Of a DNA stretch of 40,211 nucleotides, positions 7,217 to 15,597 are shown piece by piece (within the stretch, counting starts at the first letter, position 1; each line of letters begins with the position of its first letter). The DNA is from Pseudomaricurvus sp965662505 (GTDB taxonomy: Bacteria > Pseudomonadota > Gammaproteobacteria > Pseudomonadales > Cellvibrionaceae). The stretch spans positions 1 through 40,211 of the forward strand of contig NZ_CBFIHX010000018.1 of NCBI RefSeq assembly GCF_965662505.1, given 5' to 3'. Below the pieces are notes generated by a model. That model was not told the origin of the DNA and searched no databases. It worked only from the letters and a program-made list of their open reading frames with translations. A program made the translations under genes and the position numbers.

Positions 7217-9925
7217 ATGGCAGAAGTAACAGTTAGCGAACTCGCTAAATCGGTAGGCACGTCGGAAGACCGTTTGCTCAAGCAGATGGCTGAAGCCGGC
7301 TTGGCACACACCAGCGTCGATGCCGTTGTATCCGATGAAGAGAAGCAGACGTTGTTGGCCTTTTTGAAGACCAGCCACGGTGAGTCGAGCGAAGCAGCGC
7401 CTAAAAAGATCACACTCAAGCGCAAAACCACCACTACACTGAAAACCGGTAGTGGCAGTGGTCGTAAAACGGTCAATGTTGAAGTCCGCAAAAAACGTAC
7501 GTATGTAAAGCGTGATTCTGAAGAGCAGGTTGCCGACGCCCCGAAAGTGGACGCAGCTGAAGAGCCAGAAGTGGTTTCCCAATCTGATGTTGCCGAAACG
7601 CCAGTCGTGGAAGAAGTGTCAACTCCAGTAGTCGAGACTAAAGAAGAAGTGACCGAGGCCGAAGCGCCTGCGGAGACTGCAGTCACTGATACAGCCTCTG
7701 AACCTGTTGCTGAAACGCCGAAAACCACTCCAAGTAGCTTGGTCGATGATGCTGAAGAAAAACGCATTGCCGCCATGGCTGCGCGTCGCAAGGCCGAGGA
7801 AGAAGAGCGCCAGGCTAAACGCAAAAAAGCAGAATCACAAACTTCCAAAGACGCTGCCAAGCCTCAGTTGAGCGAAGCTGAAATGCGTGCCGAAGCCGAA
7901 GCCAATGCGCTGAAAGCACAGCAGGAAGAAGAGAAAGGCAAGCACGGCAAGAAGAAAGAAAAGCATATTGTCGATGACGATGCTGAAGAGTTGCCGCGTA
8001 AAAAAGCTGCCAAGCCTATTAAAGGTGTAGGGCCGAAGAAGAAAACCAACAAAGTTGCTCTGCTGAGTGAGTTGGACGAAGAAGAAACAGGAGGCTCTGC
8101 AAGGCGTCGCAAGGGCTCTCGTCCTTCCATTAAATTGACCAACAAACACGGTTTTAAACGGCCGACAGGAAAAATTGTGCACGATGTCCCCGTCCCGGAA
8201 AATATAACCGTCTCTGATCTCGCCCAGCGTATGAACATCAAGGGTGGTGAGCTGGTTAAGACACTGATGAAGATGGGCATTATGGCCACCATCAATCAGG
8301 CTTTGGATCAGGAGACGTCTCAGTTGCTGGTTGAAGAGTTGGGTCATAACCCGGTTCTGGTGACTGGTAACGAGAAAGAGGAAGCTCTGGAAGAATCCAT
8401 TGTTTCCGAAGGTGAAATGAAGTCCCGTGCTCCGGTTGTGACCGTAATGGGGCACGTTGACCACGGCAAAACGTCTCTGCTGGATTACATCCGCAACACC
8501 AAGGTTGTGAGTGGCGAAGCGGGCGGTATTACCCAGCACATTGGTGCTTACCGTGTGAAAACGGATAAAGGCGAGATCGCCTTCCTGGATACTCCAGGAC
8601 ACGCCGCATTTACCTCTATGCGTGCTCGCGGTGCTCAGTGTACCGATGTGGTGATTCTGGTTGTTGCCGCAGATGATGGCGTTATGCCACAGACTGAAGA
8701 GGCTGTTCAGCACGCTCGTGCAGCGGGCGTTCCTCTCGTTATTGCTGTGAACAAGTGCGATAAAGAATCCGCTGATCCGGATCGTGTTAAAAACGAATTG
8801 GCAGCCAAGGACGTGATCCCGGAAGAGTGGGGTGGTGATGTTCAGTTCATTAACGTATCGGCGCATACCGGCGAAGGTATTGATGCGCTGCTGGAAGCCG
8901 TATCTTTGCAAGCAGAGCTGTTGGAGCTGCAAGCGCCAGTGGGCGTTCCTGCTCGCGGTGTTGTGATTGAGTCCCGTATGGACAAAGGTCGCGGTGTCGT
9001 AGCAACGGTTCTGGTTCAGGCTGGTGAGCTGAATAAAGGCGACATCATTCTGGCCGGTGAAAGCTATGGCCGTGTGCGCGCCATGACCAATGAACTGGGC
9101 AAATCTATTACCGAAGCGGGTCCATCTACCCCAGTAGAAATTCTGGGTCTGGATGCAGCTCCAAATGCTGGTGACGAGTTTGTGGTTGCACCTAACGAGC
9201 GTAAGGCTCGTGAAGTGGCTGAGCACCGTGCCGACAGAGCCCGTCAGGATCGTCAGCAGCGTCAGCAAGCGGCCAAACTGGAAAACATGTTTGCCAATAT
9301 GGGCGCCAACGAGCAGAAAATCCTGCCAATCGTTTTGAAGACCGATGTGCGTGGTTCACTCGAAGCCATTCAGTCTGCGTTGATGGATATCGGTAACGAA
9401 GAAGTTCAGGTTAATGTGATCGTATCCGGTGTCGGTGGTATTACCGAAAACGACATCAACCTGGCCCTGTCTTCCGGTGCTATTGCCATTGGCTTTAACG
9501 TTCGTGCCGATGGTTCTGCCCGTAAACTGGCGGAAGCCGAGTCTGTCGAAATTCGCTACTACAGCATTATTTATCAGCTGTTGGATGATGTGAAAGACGC
9601 ACTGGCGGGTATGCTGGATCCGGAACGTGTAGAAGAGATTGTCGGTATCGCCGATGTTCGCGAAGTGTTCCGTTCACCGAAGTTTGGACAGGTCGCCGGT
9701 TGTATGGTTACCGAAGGTACCGTATATCGCAACAAGCCAATCCGTGTACTGCGTGAGAACGTGGTGATCTACGAAGGTGAGCTTGAGTCACTGCGTCGTT
9801 TCAAAGACGATGTGAACGAAGTTCGCAACGGTGTCGAGTGTGGTATCGGTGTTAAAGACTACGACGTAAAAGTCGGTGATCAAATCGAAGTGTTTGATGT
9901 CAAAGAGGTTGCGCGCGAACTGTAA
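7217..9925 (+). CDS. infB: Translation initiation factor IF-2
   Basis: GTPase that places initiator tRNA on the 30S subunit. The 902 residues comprise an IF2_N domain (about 1-50), a long charged Ala/Glu/Lys linker (about 60-300), a second IF2_N module, and the G domain with G1 GHVDHGKT at 412-419, DTPGH, NKCD and SAHTGEG. Domains II-IV follow, including the fMet-tRNA-binding C2 region. ATG 7217 has GGGGAG upstream. Directly upstream the initiator tRNA gene is its functional partner. The length and architecture match E. coli IF2-alpha; internal starts for shorter forms are possible but I did not identify one with confidence. Confidence 0.98.
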   Translation: MAEVTVSELAKSVGTSEDRLLKQMAEAGLAHTSVDAVVSDEEKQTLLAFLKTSHGESSEAAPKKITLKRKTTTTLKTGSGSGRKTVNVEVRKKRTYVKRDSEEQVADAPKVDAAEEPEVVSQSDVAETPVVEEVSTPVVETKEEVTEAEAPAETAVTDTASEPVAETPKTTPSSLVDDAEEKRIAAMAARRKAEEEERQAKRKKAESQTSKDAAKPQLSEAEMRAEAEANALKAQQEEEKGKHGKKKEKHIVDDDAEELPRKKAAKPIKGVGPKKKTNKVALLSELDEEETGGSARRRKGSRPSIKLTNKHGFKRPTGKIVHDVPVPENITVSDLAQRMNIKGGELVKTLMKMGIMATINQALDQETSQLLVEELGHNPVLVTGNEKEEALEESIVSEGEMKSRAPVVTVMGHVDHGKTSLLDYIRNTKVVSGEAGGITQHIGAYRVKTDKGEIAFLDTPGHAAFTSMRARGAQCTDVVILVVAADDGVMPQTEEAVQHARAAGVPLVIAVNKCDKESADPDRVKNELAAKDVIPEEWGGDVQFINVSAHTGEGIDALLEAVSLQAELLELQAPVGVPARGVVIESRMDKGRGVVATVLVQAGELNKGDIILAGESYGRVRAMTNELGKSITEAGPSTPVEILGLDAAPNAGDEFVVAPNERKAREVAEHRADRARQDRQQRQQAAKLENMFANMGANEQKILPIVLKTDVRGSLEAIQSALMDIGNEEVQVNVIVSGVGGITENDINLALSSGAIAIGFNVRADGSARKLAEAESVEIRYYSIIYQLLDDVKDALAGMLDPERVEEIVGIADVREVFRSPKFGQVAGCMVTEGTVYRNKPIRVLRENVVIYEGELESLRRFKDDVNEVRNGVECGIGVKDYDVKVGDQIEVFDVKEVAREL

Positions 9926-9953
9926 CAGTCCGCGAGCTTCCGATTTTTGGATG

Positions 9954-9982
9954 AGCGAGTCGTCGTAGGGCGTCTCGCTTTT
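9954..9982 (+). terminator. Weak hairpin between infB and rbfA
   Basis: AGCGAG (9954-9959) pairs with CTCGCT (9974-9979), with two further C-G pairs after a T-T mismatch, followed by a short T stretch (TTTTC). It is weaker than the other terminators and may act as a partial terminator or processing site inside the operon. Confidence 0.4.
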
Positions 9983-10036
9983 CTGCCCTGTGTAAGGTTG
10001 ATTTAGGCGCGTGTCGCCAAGGTAAAAGCAGATTGT

Positions 10037-10462
10037 ATGGCAAGAGAATTTAAGCGTACTGATCGTCTCGGAGACGCAGTCCAGCGTATTCTGGCTCAGC
10101 TGATTCAAGTGGAAGTGCGTGATCCGCGTATTGGAATGGTCAACATCAACGATGTTGTTGTCAGTCGCGATCTGTCTTTTGCGCGAGTTTATGTCACGTT
10201 CGTGGGCAAGGATACTGAAGAGGCCTGCCTGGAAGCCGCCGAAGCTTTGAATAAAGCCAGCGGCTTTTTGCGTTCACAGTTGGCGAAAGAGCTGAATATC
10301 CGCACCACTCCGCGGCTGCAGTTTATTTATGACAAGACCTCAGTTCAGGGGCAACACTTGTCGCAGCTGATCGACAAGGCCGTGCGTCAGGATCAAAGTA
10401 CGAAGTCTCAGGGCGATGCATCCAGTGACGATGCCGCCACTGACGACAATTCCGGGGTATAG
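10037..10462 (+). CDS. rbfA: 30S ribosome-binding factor RbfA
   Basis: Cold-shock-related factor needed for 16S rRNA 5-prime-end maturation. The 141 residues begin MAREFKRTDRLGDAVQRILA. The KH-like core includes VEVRDPRIGMVNINDVVVSRD and RTTPRLQFIYD. An acidic Ser/Asp tail covers about the last 20 residues. It lies between infB and truB in conserved order, and the stop codon is separated from the truB TTG start by two bases, suggesting translational coupling. Confidence 0.96.
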   Translation: MAREFKRTDRLGDAVQRILAQLIQVEVRDPRIGMVNINDVVVSRDLSFARVYVTFVGKDTEEACLEAAEALNKASGFLRSQLAKELNIRTTPRLQFIYDKTSVQGQHLSQLIDKAVRQDQSTKSQGDASSDDAATDDNSGV

Positions 10463-10464
10463 CT

Positions 10465-11412
10465 TTGGGTCGCAGAAGAAAAGGTCGCCCGGTCAGTGGT
10501 GTACTGTTGTTGAATAAGCCCTCTGGCATGACCTCCAATGATGCCCTTCAGCAGGCGAAGCGTCTGTTTTATGTGGCTAAAGCCGGTCATACCGGCAGTC
10601 TGGATCCGCTGGCTACCGGGGTTTTGCCGCTGTGTTTTGGTGAGGCAACCAAGTTTTCCCAGTTTCTGCTGGATGCGGATAAACGCTACCGCACTACCTA
10701 TCGACTGGGCGCCTTTACGACCACCGGCGATGCCGATGGTGAGTTGCTGGAGCAGGTGAGCGCCGCGCACATTACTCGCGAACAGGTATTGCAAGAGCTG
10801 GACGTGTTCAGGGGCGATATCGAGCAGGTGCCGCCCATGTACTCCGCCCTCAAGCACAATGGTGAGCCGCTGTATAAGTTGGCTCGACAGGGCATCGAAA
10901 TTGAACGTCCTGCCAGGCCCGTAACCATCTATAGTATAGAATTACTGGATTTTCGCACCGGGGAGCAGGCCGAGGTGGATCTGGATATCCGCTGCAGCAA
11001 AGGCACTTATATTCGCTCTATCGCCGAAGATTTAGGCAAGGCGTTGGGCTGTGGTGCTCATGTGGCCGTACTGCACCGCTCGGAATCGGGACCGTTCGTC
11101 GAGTCAGCTACAGTTTCACTGGATGAATTACGCGAAGAGCGGGGTGAAGGTTTGGCAGAACAGCTGGATCATCACCTGTTACCGACGGATTCTCCGGTAC
11201 AGGCGCTGGCATCTATGGCGCTTGAAGACACGTCCGCATACTACTTTCGCCTGGGCAATCCCGTGATGGACCCCCAGGTCTATCGCATTGGTGACGAAGG
11301 TGATATGGTGCGCGTCTTCGCCGAAAATGGTGATTTTTTAGGCATTGGTGTCCTTGATGACGAAGGTCGTGTGGCACCAAAGCGTTTGGTGGTGCAACCT
11401 GCCGGGGAGTGA
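10465..11412 (+). CDS. truB: tRNA pseudouridine(55) synthase TruB
   Basis: Makes pseudouridine 55 in the T-loop of tRNAs. The 315 residues start at TTG 10465, the only plausible start because it lies immediately after the rbfA stop and gives the family N-terminus (GRPVSGVLLLNKPSGMTSN). The catalytic Asp is in AGHTGSLDPLATGVLP (about residues 43-58). GDIEQVPPMYSALKHNG and CSKGTYIRSIAEDLG follow, and a PUA-like C-terminal domain ends the protein. It is the last gene before the rpsO unit. Confidence 0.96.
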   Translation: MGRRRKGRPVSGVLLLNKPSGMTSNDALQQAKRLFYVAKAGHTGSLDPLATGVLPLCFGEATKFSQFLLDADKRYRTTYRLGAFTTTGDADGELLEQVSAAHITREQVLQELDVFRGDIEQVPPMYSALKHNGEPLYKLARQGIEIERPARPVTIYSIELLDFRTGEQAEVDLDIRCSKGTYIRSIAEDLGKALGCGAHVAVLHRSESGPFVESATVSLDELREERGEGLAEQLDHHLLPTDSPVQALASMALEDTSAYYFRLGNPVMDPQVYRIGDEGDMVRVFAENGDFLGIGVLDDEGRVAPKRLVVQPAGE

Positions 11413-11491
11413 TGGCTCGTAAGTCACCCAGAGGTTGCCGCCCAGAATTGGTTCATAGGTACTGTTAATCAGTGTTTATGAGTTAATAGCT

Positions 11492-11533
11492 AGCCGTTCT
11501 GTAAATATGCACGGGACGGGCTGGATTTTTTTT
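11492..11533 (+). terminator. Probable intrinsic terminator between truB and rpsO
   Basis: A 10-bp stem with one bulged base and two G-U pairs (11492-11501 with 11512-11522), a 10-base loop, then GGA and eight T residues (11526-11533). It ends 26 bases before the rpsO start and so sits in the rpsO leader as well. No convincing separate rpsO promoter was found in the 147-base gap. Confidence 0.55.
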
Positions 11534-11559
11534 AAGCATATTATTATGAGGAAAAGACT

Positions 11560-11829
11560 ATGGCACTGAGTGCTGCGCAAAAAGCTGAAATCGTAAAAGA
11601 CTTTCAACAAGCCGAAGGTGATACCGGATCTCCAGAAGTGCAAGTTGCTTTGTTGACCTTCAACATCAACAAGCTGCAAGGTCACTTCGCTGATCATAAG
11701 CAGGATCACCACTCACGCCGCGGCCTGATCCGCATGGTAAACCAGCGTCGTAAGCTGCTGGACTACCTGAAGGGTAAGGACGTTAGTCGCTATGCTGCTC
11801 TGATCCAGAAACTGGGTCTGCGTCGCTAA
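11560..11829 (+). CDS. rpsO: 30S ribosomal protein S15
   Basis: Primary 16S rRNA-binding protein of the central domain of the 30S subunit. 89 residues, the exact family length, with the signature DTGSPEVQVALLT, the LQGHFADHKQDHHSRRGL helix region and the basic end QKLGLRR. ATG 11560 has GAGGAA upstream. In E. coli S15 represses its own translation through a leader pseudoknot; the leader here is short and carries a terminator-like hairpin. A strong terminator follows the gene. Confidence 0.98.
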   Translation: MALSAAQKAEIVKDFQQAEGDTGSPEVQVALLTFNINKLQGHFADHKQDHHSRRGLIRMVNQRRKLLDYLKGKDVSRYAALIQKLGLRR

Positions 11830-11837
11830 GTGACCGG

Positions 11838-11865
11838 AAGTGCCCGCTTATGCGGGCACTTTTTT
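11838..11865 (+). terminator. Intrinsic terminator after rpsO
   Basis: A perfect 10-bp stem AAGTGCCCGC / GCGGGCACTT (11838-11847 with 11852-11861), loop TTAT, followed by more T residues. It starts eight bases after the rpsO stop. Confidence 0.95.
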
Positions 11866-12223
11866 ATTTTCCAACAGCGTTTTTCGGTCGGATTGGCAAT
11901 TTGCCAGTTAGTGCCTGAAAATGTTGTGCAGAATTCTCTAGGTGTCTGGCTCGCTGATAAACAGCTTGTTTCGAGACGAACCAGCCCTGTTGAAGCTGTG
12001 TTAATGCGTAGATGTCGATGTCGAGACCGGTGACCCGACTTGTTGGTTACATTGTTAAAGGTGAAGCATTGGATTGGCTGCAACACGGTGCACTAAATTC
12101 AGAACAGATTTCAGGCTGGCTGAAGAGTCAGCACAGGTGTCCGTTTAGAATTTAGATTAAGAAAGTTTGAACGAAAAAACACATAGAAAGTAAACGTAAG
12201 TTAAGAAATATAAGGAAAATGTC
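11866..12223. other. rpsO-pnp intergenic region
   Basis: A 358-base stretch without a gene I can support. It holds a 13-base inverted repeat (TGGCAA-T-TTGCCA, 11894-11906) and the long-range pnp leader fold described separately. I did not find a sigma-70 promoter of good quality, although one is expected because a strong terminator precedes the region. Confidence 0.6.
12093..12155 (+). promoter_or_regulatory. Foldable pnp leader stem-loop
   Basis: CTAAATTC (12093-12100) is perfectly complementary to GAATTTAG (12148-12155). After one mismatch the pairing continues for four pairs (12102-12105 with 12143-12146). Inside is a small hairpin GCTGA/TCAGC (12119-12123 with 12128-12132). The structure ends 68 bases before the pnp start codon. 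E. coli pnp has an RNase III-cleaved leader stem used for autoregulation; equivalence here is inferred. Confidence 0.5.
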
Positions 12224-14374
12224 GTGAATCCCGTCATTAAAACCTTTCAATACGGAAGCGATACCGTCACTCTGGAAACTGGCCGCATAGCGCGTCAGGC
12301 CACCGGAGCTGTGATGGTTACCATCGGCGATACTCAAGTACTGACTACTGTAGTAGGCGCCAAAAGTGCAAAAGAAGGCCAGGACTTCTTCCCACTGTCT
12401 GTTCATTACATCGAAAAAGCCTACGCTGCGGGTAAAATTCCCGGTGGCTTCTTCAAGCGTGAAGGCCGTCCGAGTGAAAAAGAAACTCTGACTTCTCGTC
12501 TGATCGATCGCCCGATTCGTCCACTGTTTCCTAACGGTTACATGAACGAAGTTCAGGTGGTTTGTACCGTTATGTCCGCCGATAAAAACGTCGATCCGGA
12601 TATTGCTGCCATGATCGGTACTTCAGCGGCTCTGGCTATCTCAGGTATTCCATTCAAAGGTCCAATCGGCGCTGCTCGCGTTGGTTACAGCCAGCAAGAC
12701 GGTTACCTGCTGAACCCAGGCTACGACGTACTGGCTGAATCTGAGCTGGACATGGTTGTTGCCGGTACTCAGGACGCCGTTCTGATGGTTGAATCCGAAG
12801 CCAGCGAGCTGCCGGAAGACATCATGCTGGGCGCGGTTCTGTACGCTCACCAAGAGCTGCAAGCGGTTGTTCAGGCAGTTAACGAACTGGCCAAAGACGC
12901 TGCCAAGCCCGCTTGGGAATGGACTGCTGAGCCAGAGAAAACTGAACTGAAAGCTGCGGTTACCGAAGCGTTTGGTGCACAAATTAAAGAAGCCTACAAA
13001 GTCACTGATAAAATGCAGCGCTACGCCCGTCTGGGTGAGCTGCGTGATGCCGCCGTTGCCCAGTTGTCTAACGACACGGTCAGCAGCGATGACGTGAAAG
13101 GCGTATTCAGCAAGCTGGAGAAGCAAACCGTTCGTCAGAGCGTTGTTGCAGGTGAGCCACGTATCGACGGTCGTGACACCAAGACTGTACGTCCTATCCA
13201 GGTTGAAGTGGGCACTCTGCCAAAAACTCACGGTTCTGCACTGTTTACCCGTGGTGAAACTCAGGCCATCGTTGTCGCGACTCTGGGTTCTGCCCGTGAT
13301 GCACAGATGATCGATGCGCTGGAAGGTTCACGTCGCGATCCATTCATGCTGCACTACAACTTCCCTCCTTACTCTGTGGGTGAAGCGGGTCGTATGGGTG
13401 GTACGGGTCGTCGTGAGATTGGTCACGGTCGTCTGGCTCGTCGTGGTGTTGCTGCGGTTCTGCCAAAAGAAGACGAGTTCCCGTACTCTATTCGTGTGGT
13501 CAGTGAAATTACCGAATCCAACGGTTCGTCCTCCATGGCGTCCGTGTGTGGTTCATCTCTGGCTCTGATGGACGCCGGTGTACCTCTGAAAGCCCCTGTA
13601 GCCGGTATTGCTATGGGTCTGGTGAAAGAAGACAACGGCTTTGCGGTTCTGACTGACATTCTGGGTGATGAAGACCACCTGGGTGACATGGACTTTAAAG
13701 TGGCCGGTACTTCCGACGGTATTACTGCTCTGCAGATGGATATCAAGATCGAAGGTATCACCGAAGAGATCATGGAAATCGCTCTGCAACAGGCCTTACA
13801 GGCTCGTCTGCACATCCTGGCTGAGATGAACAAGGTTCTTGATAAGTCTCGTGACGGTGTTGCGTCTACCGCACCACAGTTCGAAACCATCAAGGTTCAT
13901 CCTGACAAGATCCGCGACATCATCGGTAAAGGTGGTGCGACCATCCGTTCCATTACCGAAGAAACCGGTGCGTCTGTTGATATCAACGATGATGGCGTTG
14001 TGAAGATCTACGGTGAAAGCACCGAGTCTCTGCAAGCTGCTCTGGATCGTATCGGTGAGATCACTGCGGAAGCTGAGATCGGTGAAATCTACGAAGGTAA
14101 AGTGGTTCGCATCGTAGACTTCGGCGCATTCGTTAACTTCCTGCCAGGTAAAGATGGTCTGGTGCACATTTCACAGATCGCTGAAGAGCGTGTGAACAGT
14201 GTGACTGACTACCTGAGCGAAGGTCAGATGGTGCGTGTGAAGTGTCTGGACGTGGATCAGCGCGGTCGTATCAAGCTGTCCATCAAAGAGGCTCTTCGCG
14301 ATGAAGCGCCTGCGGAAGAGGCTCCTGCAGAAGCACCTGCTGAGGCCCCAGCCGACGATTCCACTGAGAAGTAA
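12224..14374 (+). CDS. pnp: Polyribonucleotide nucleotidyltransferase (PNPase)
   Basis: Phosphorolytic 3-prime-to-5-prime exoribonuclease and degradosome component. The 716 residues comprise two RNase PH cores separated by an alpha-helical domain, with the catalytic core segment ILGDEDHLGDMDF in the second, then KH (IRDIIGKGGATIRSI) and S1 (VDFGAFVNFLPGKDGLVHISQ). The tail is an Ala/Pro/Glu repeat. GTG 12224 is chosen from the family start MNPVIKTFQYG and AAGGA at 12212-12216. An ATG at 12219 would be out of frame and terminate after two codons. Codon use is strongly biased, as expected for a highly expressed gene. Confidence 0.97.
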   Translation: MNPVIKTFQYGSDTVTLETGRIARQATGAVMVTIGDTQVLTTVVGAKSAKEGQDFFPLSVHYIEKAYAAGKIPGGFFKREGRPSEKETLTSRLIDRPIRPLFPNGYMNEVQVVCTVMSADKNVDPDIAAMIGTSAALAISGIPFKGPIGAARVGYSQQDGYLLNPGYDVLAESELDMVVAGTQDAVLMVESEASELPEDIMLGAVLYAHQELQAVVQAVNELAKDAAKPAWEWTAEPEKTELKAAVTEAFGAQIKEAYKVTDKMQRYARLGELRDAAVAQLSNDTVSSDDVKGVFSKLEKQTVRQSVVAGEPRIDGRDTKTVRPIQVEVGTLPKTHGSALFTRGETQAIVVATLGSARDAQMIDALEGSRRDPFMLHYNFPPYSVGEAGRMGGTGRREIGHGRLARRGVAAVLPKEDEFPYSIRVVSEITESNGSSSMASVCGSSLALMDAGVPLKAPVAGIAMGLVKEDNGFAVLTDILGDEDHLGDMDFKVAGTSDGITALQMDIKIEGITEEIMEIALQQALQARLHILAEMNKVLDKSRDGVASTAPQFETIKVHPDKIRDIIGKGGATIRSITEETGASVDINDDGVVKIYGESTESLQAALDRIGEITAEAEIGEIYEGKVVRIVDFGAFVNFLPGKDGLVHISQIAEERVNSVTDYLSEGQMVRVKCLDVDQRGRIKLSIKEALRDEAPAEEAPAEAPAEAPADDSTEK

Positions 14375-14389
14375 TTCTTAGTTGGAATG

Positions 14390-14418
14390 AAAAAAGCCCG
14401 CTTATAGCGGGCTTTTTT
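14390..14418. terminator. Bidirectional intrinsic terminator between pnp and purU
   Basis: Stem AGCCCGCT / AGCGGGCT (14395-14402 with 14406-14413), flanked by six A residues on the left and six T residues on the right. It can therefore terminate pnp on the plus strand and purU on the minus strand; the purU stop is about 65 bases away. Confidence 0.9.
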
Positions 14419-14482
14419 GTGTCTGTTGCTTTTGTTTTTCTTGTTTTTATTCTGGTCTTGTCTTCATCACCGTTGCCGGAAG

Positions 14483-15343
14483 TTATCTCCGGAAGACCAC
14501 CGTCCGGTGCCCGTTTAACAGAACCCTTTGTTCCGCGTGCCAGCGCACGGCACGAAACAGCACAACACTCTCGATATCATGACCGATCTCTACCAGCTCT
14601 TCGGGCGTATTGCTGTGTGAGACACGTTCCACTTCCTGTTCGATGATCGGCCCCTCATCCAGGTCCGAGGTGACGAAGTGAGCGGTGGCACCGATCAGCT
14701 TCACGCCGCGGTCATAAGCCTGGTGGTAAGGCTTGGCGCCTTTAAAGCCTGGTAGAAATGAGTGGTGAATATTGATGGCCCGTCCAGACAGTTCTTCGCA
14801 TAGCTCGTTGGACAGGATTTGCATGTAGCGCGCCAGAACCAGCAAATCAGCTTTGGTGTCACTCATGACTTTCAGTATCTGAGCTTCCTGCTGCGCTTTG
14901 GTCTCCGGTGTCACTGGCAGGTGGTGATAGGGCACGTTATACCATTCCACCAGATCACGCATGTCGTTGTGATTGGAGACAACGGCAACGATGTCCACGG
15001 GCAGAGTACCCGCCTTCCATTTGTGCAGCAGGTTGTTGAGGCAATGTCCCCAGCGGGACTCGGCGATCACAACCTTGGGTTTGACCTCAAGATTGCGAAT
15101 CTGCCAACACATCTGCTCAGTGCCACTGAGCTGTGTGAATTCGTTTTTTAATGTCTCTATTGGTGTCGCCTGATCGTTGACCGGCGCCAGCTCCGTGCGC
15201 ATAAAAAAGCGTCTTTCCTGACGGTCTTCGAATTGGGAGGACTCTTCAATGTTGTAGTTGTGCTGCGCGAGAAAAGCGGTGACATCGGCAACAATGCCGT
15301 GCCGATCAGGGCAGCTCAGAGTGAGAACCAGGCGTTGTGTCAT
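14483..15343 (-). CDS. purU: Formyltetrahydrofolate deformylase
   Basis: Hydrolyses 10-formyl-THF to THF and formate, balancing one-carbon units and supplying formate for PurT. 286 residues (E. coli: 280): an N-terminal ACT domain (about 1-85, starting LVLTLSCPDRHGIVADVTAFL) that probably senses Met/Gly, then a formyltransferase-fold domain with HCLNNLLHKW, the catalytic-region NIHHSFLPGFKGAKPY and AHFVTSDLDEGPIIEQ. It is on its own transcription unit, convergent with pnp and sharing its terminator. Confidence 0.95.
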   Translation of the reverse strand: MTQRLVLTLSCPDRHGIVADVTAFLAQHNYNIEESSQFEDRQERRFFMRTELAPVNDQATPIETLKNEFTQLSGTEQMCWQIRNLEVKPKVVIAESRWGHCLNNLLHKWKAGTLPVDIVAVVSNHNDMRDLVEWYNVPYHHLPVTPETKAQQEAQILKVMSDTKADLLVLARYMQILSNELCEELSGRAINIHHSFLPGFKGAKPYHQAYDRGVKLIGATAHFVTSDLDEGPIIEQEVERVSHSNTPEELVEIGHDIESVVLFRAVRWHAEQRVLLNGHRTVVFRR

Positions 15344-15597
15344 GGAGAGATAATCTTAATCAGGTCAGTCAGTGGGGATACGGAACGTTAATTGAGGCGA
15401 ACCGGATGATAACGAGTGTAGTGTACAGAGGTGTTACCTTAGCATGACTGCCATATTTGATCATAATCTTTCGCCGTATTGTCTTTTTTCATCCCTTGGC
15501 GTGCCGCAATCAGAGCGTTTAATAACACTCAACCAACGACGGTTCTGGGCGCAAGCGCAGTGAGAATTGTTATTAATCCCTACAAGGAATCAAGTCA

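Noticed and set aside
6850..7860. Long minus-strand open frame of 336 codons
   Set aside because: It is antisense to nusA/infB, is Ser/Ala-rich low complexity, has no family motif, and its frame follows from the codon bias of the charged infB linker.
7835..9268. Minus-strand open frame of 477 codons
   Set aside because: It is antisense to the infB G domain, which has unambiguous family motifs; the translated product is His/Asn/Gln-rich and unlike a real protein.
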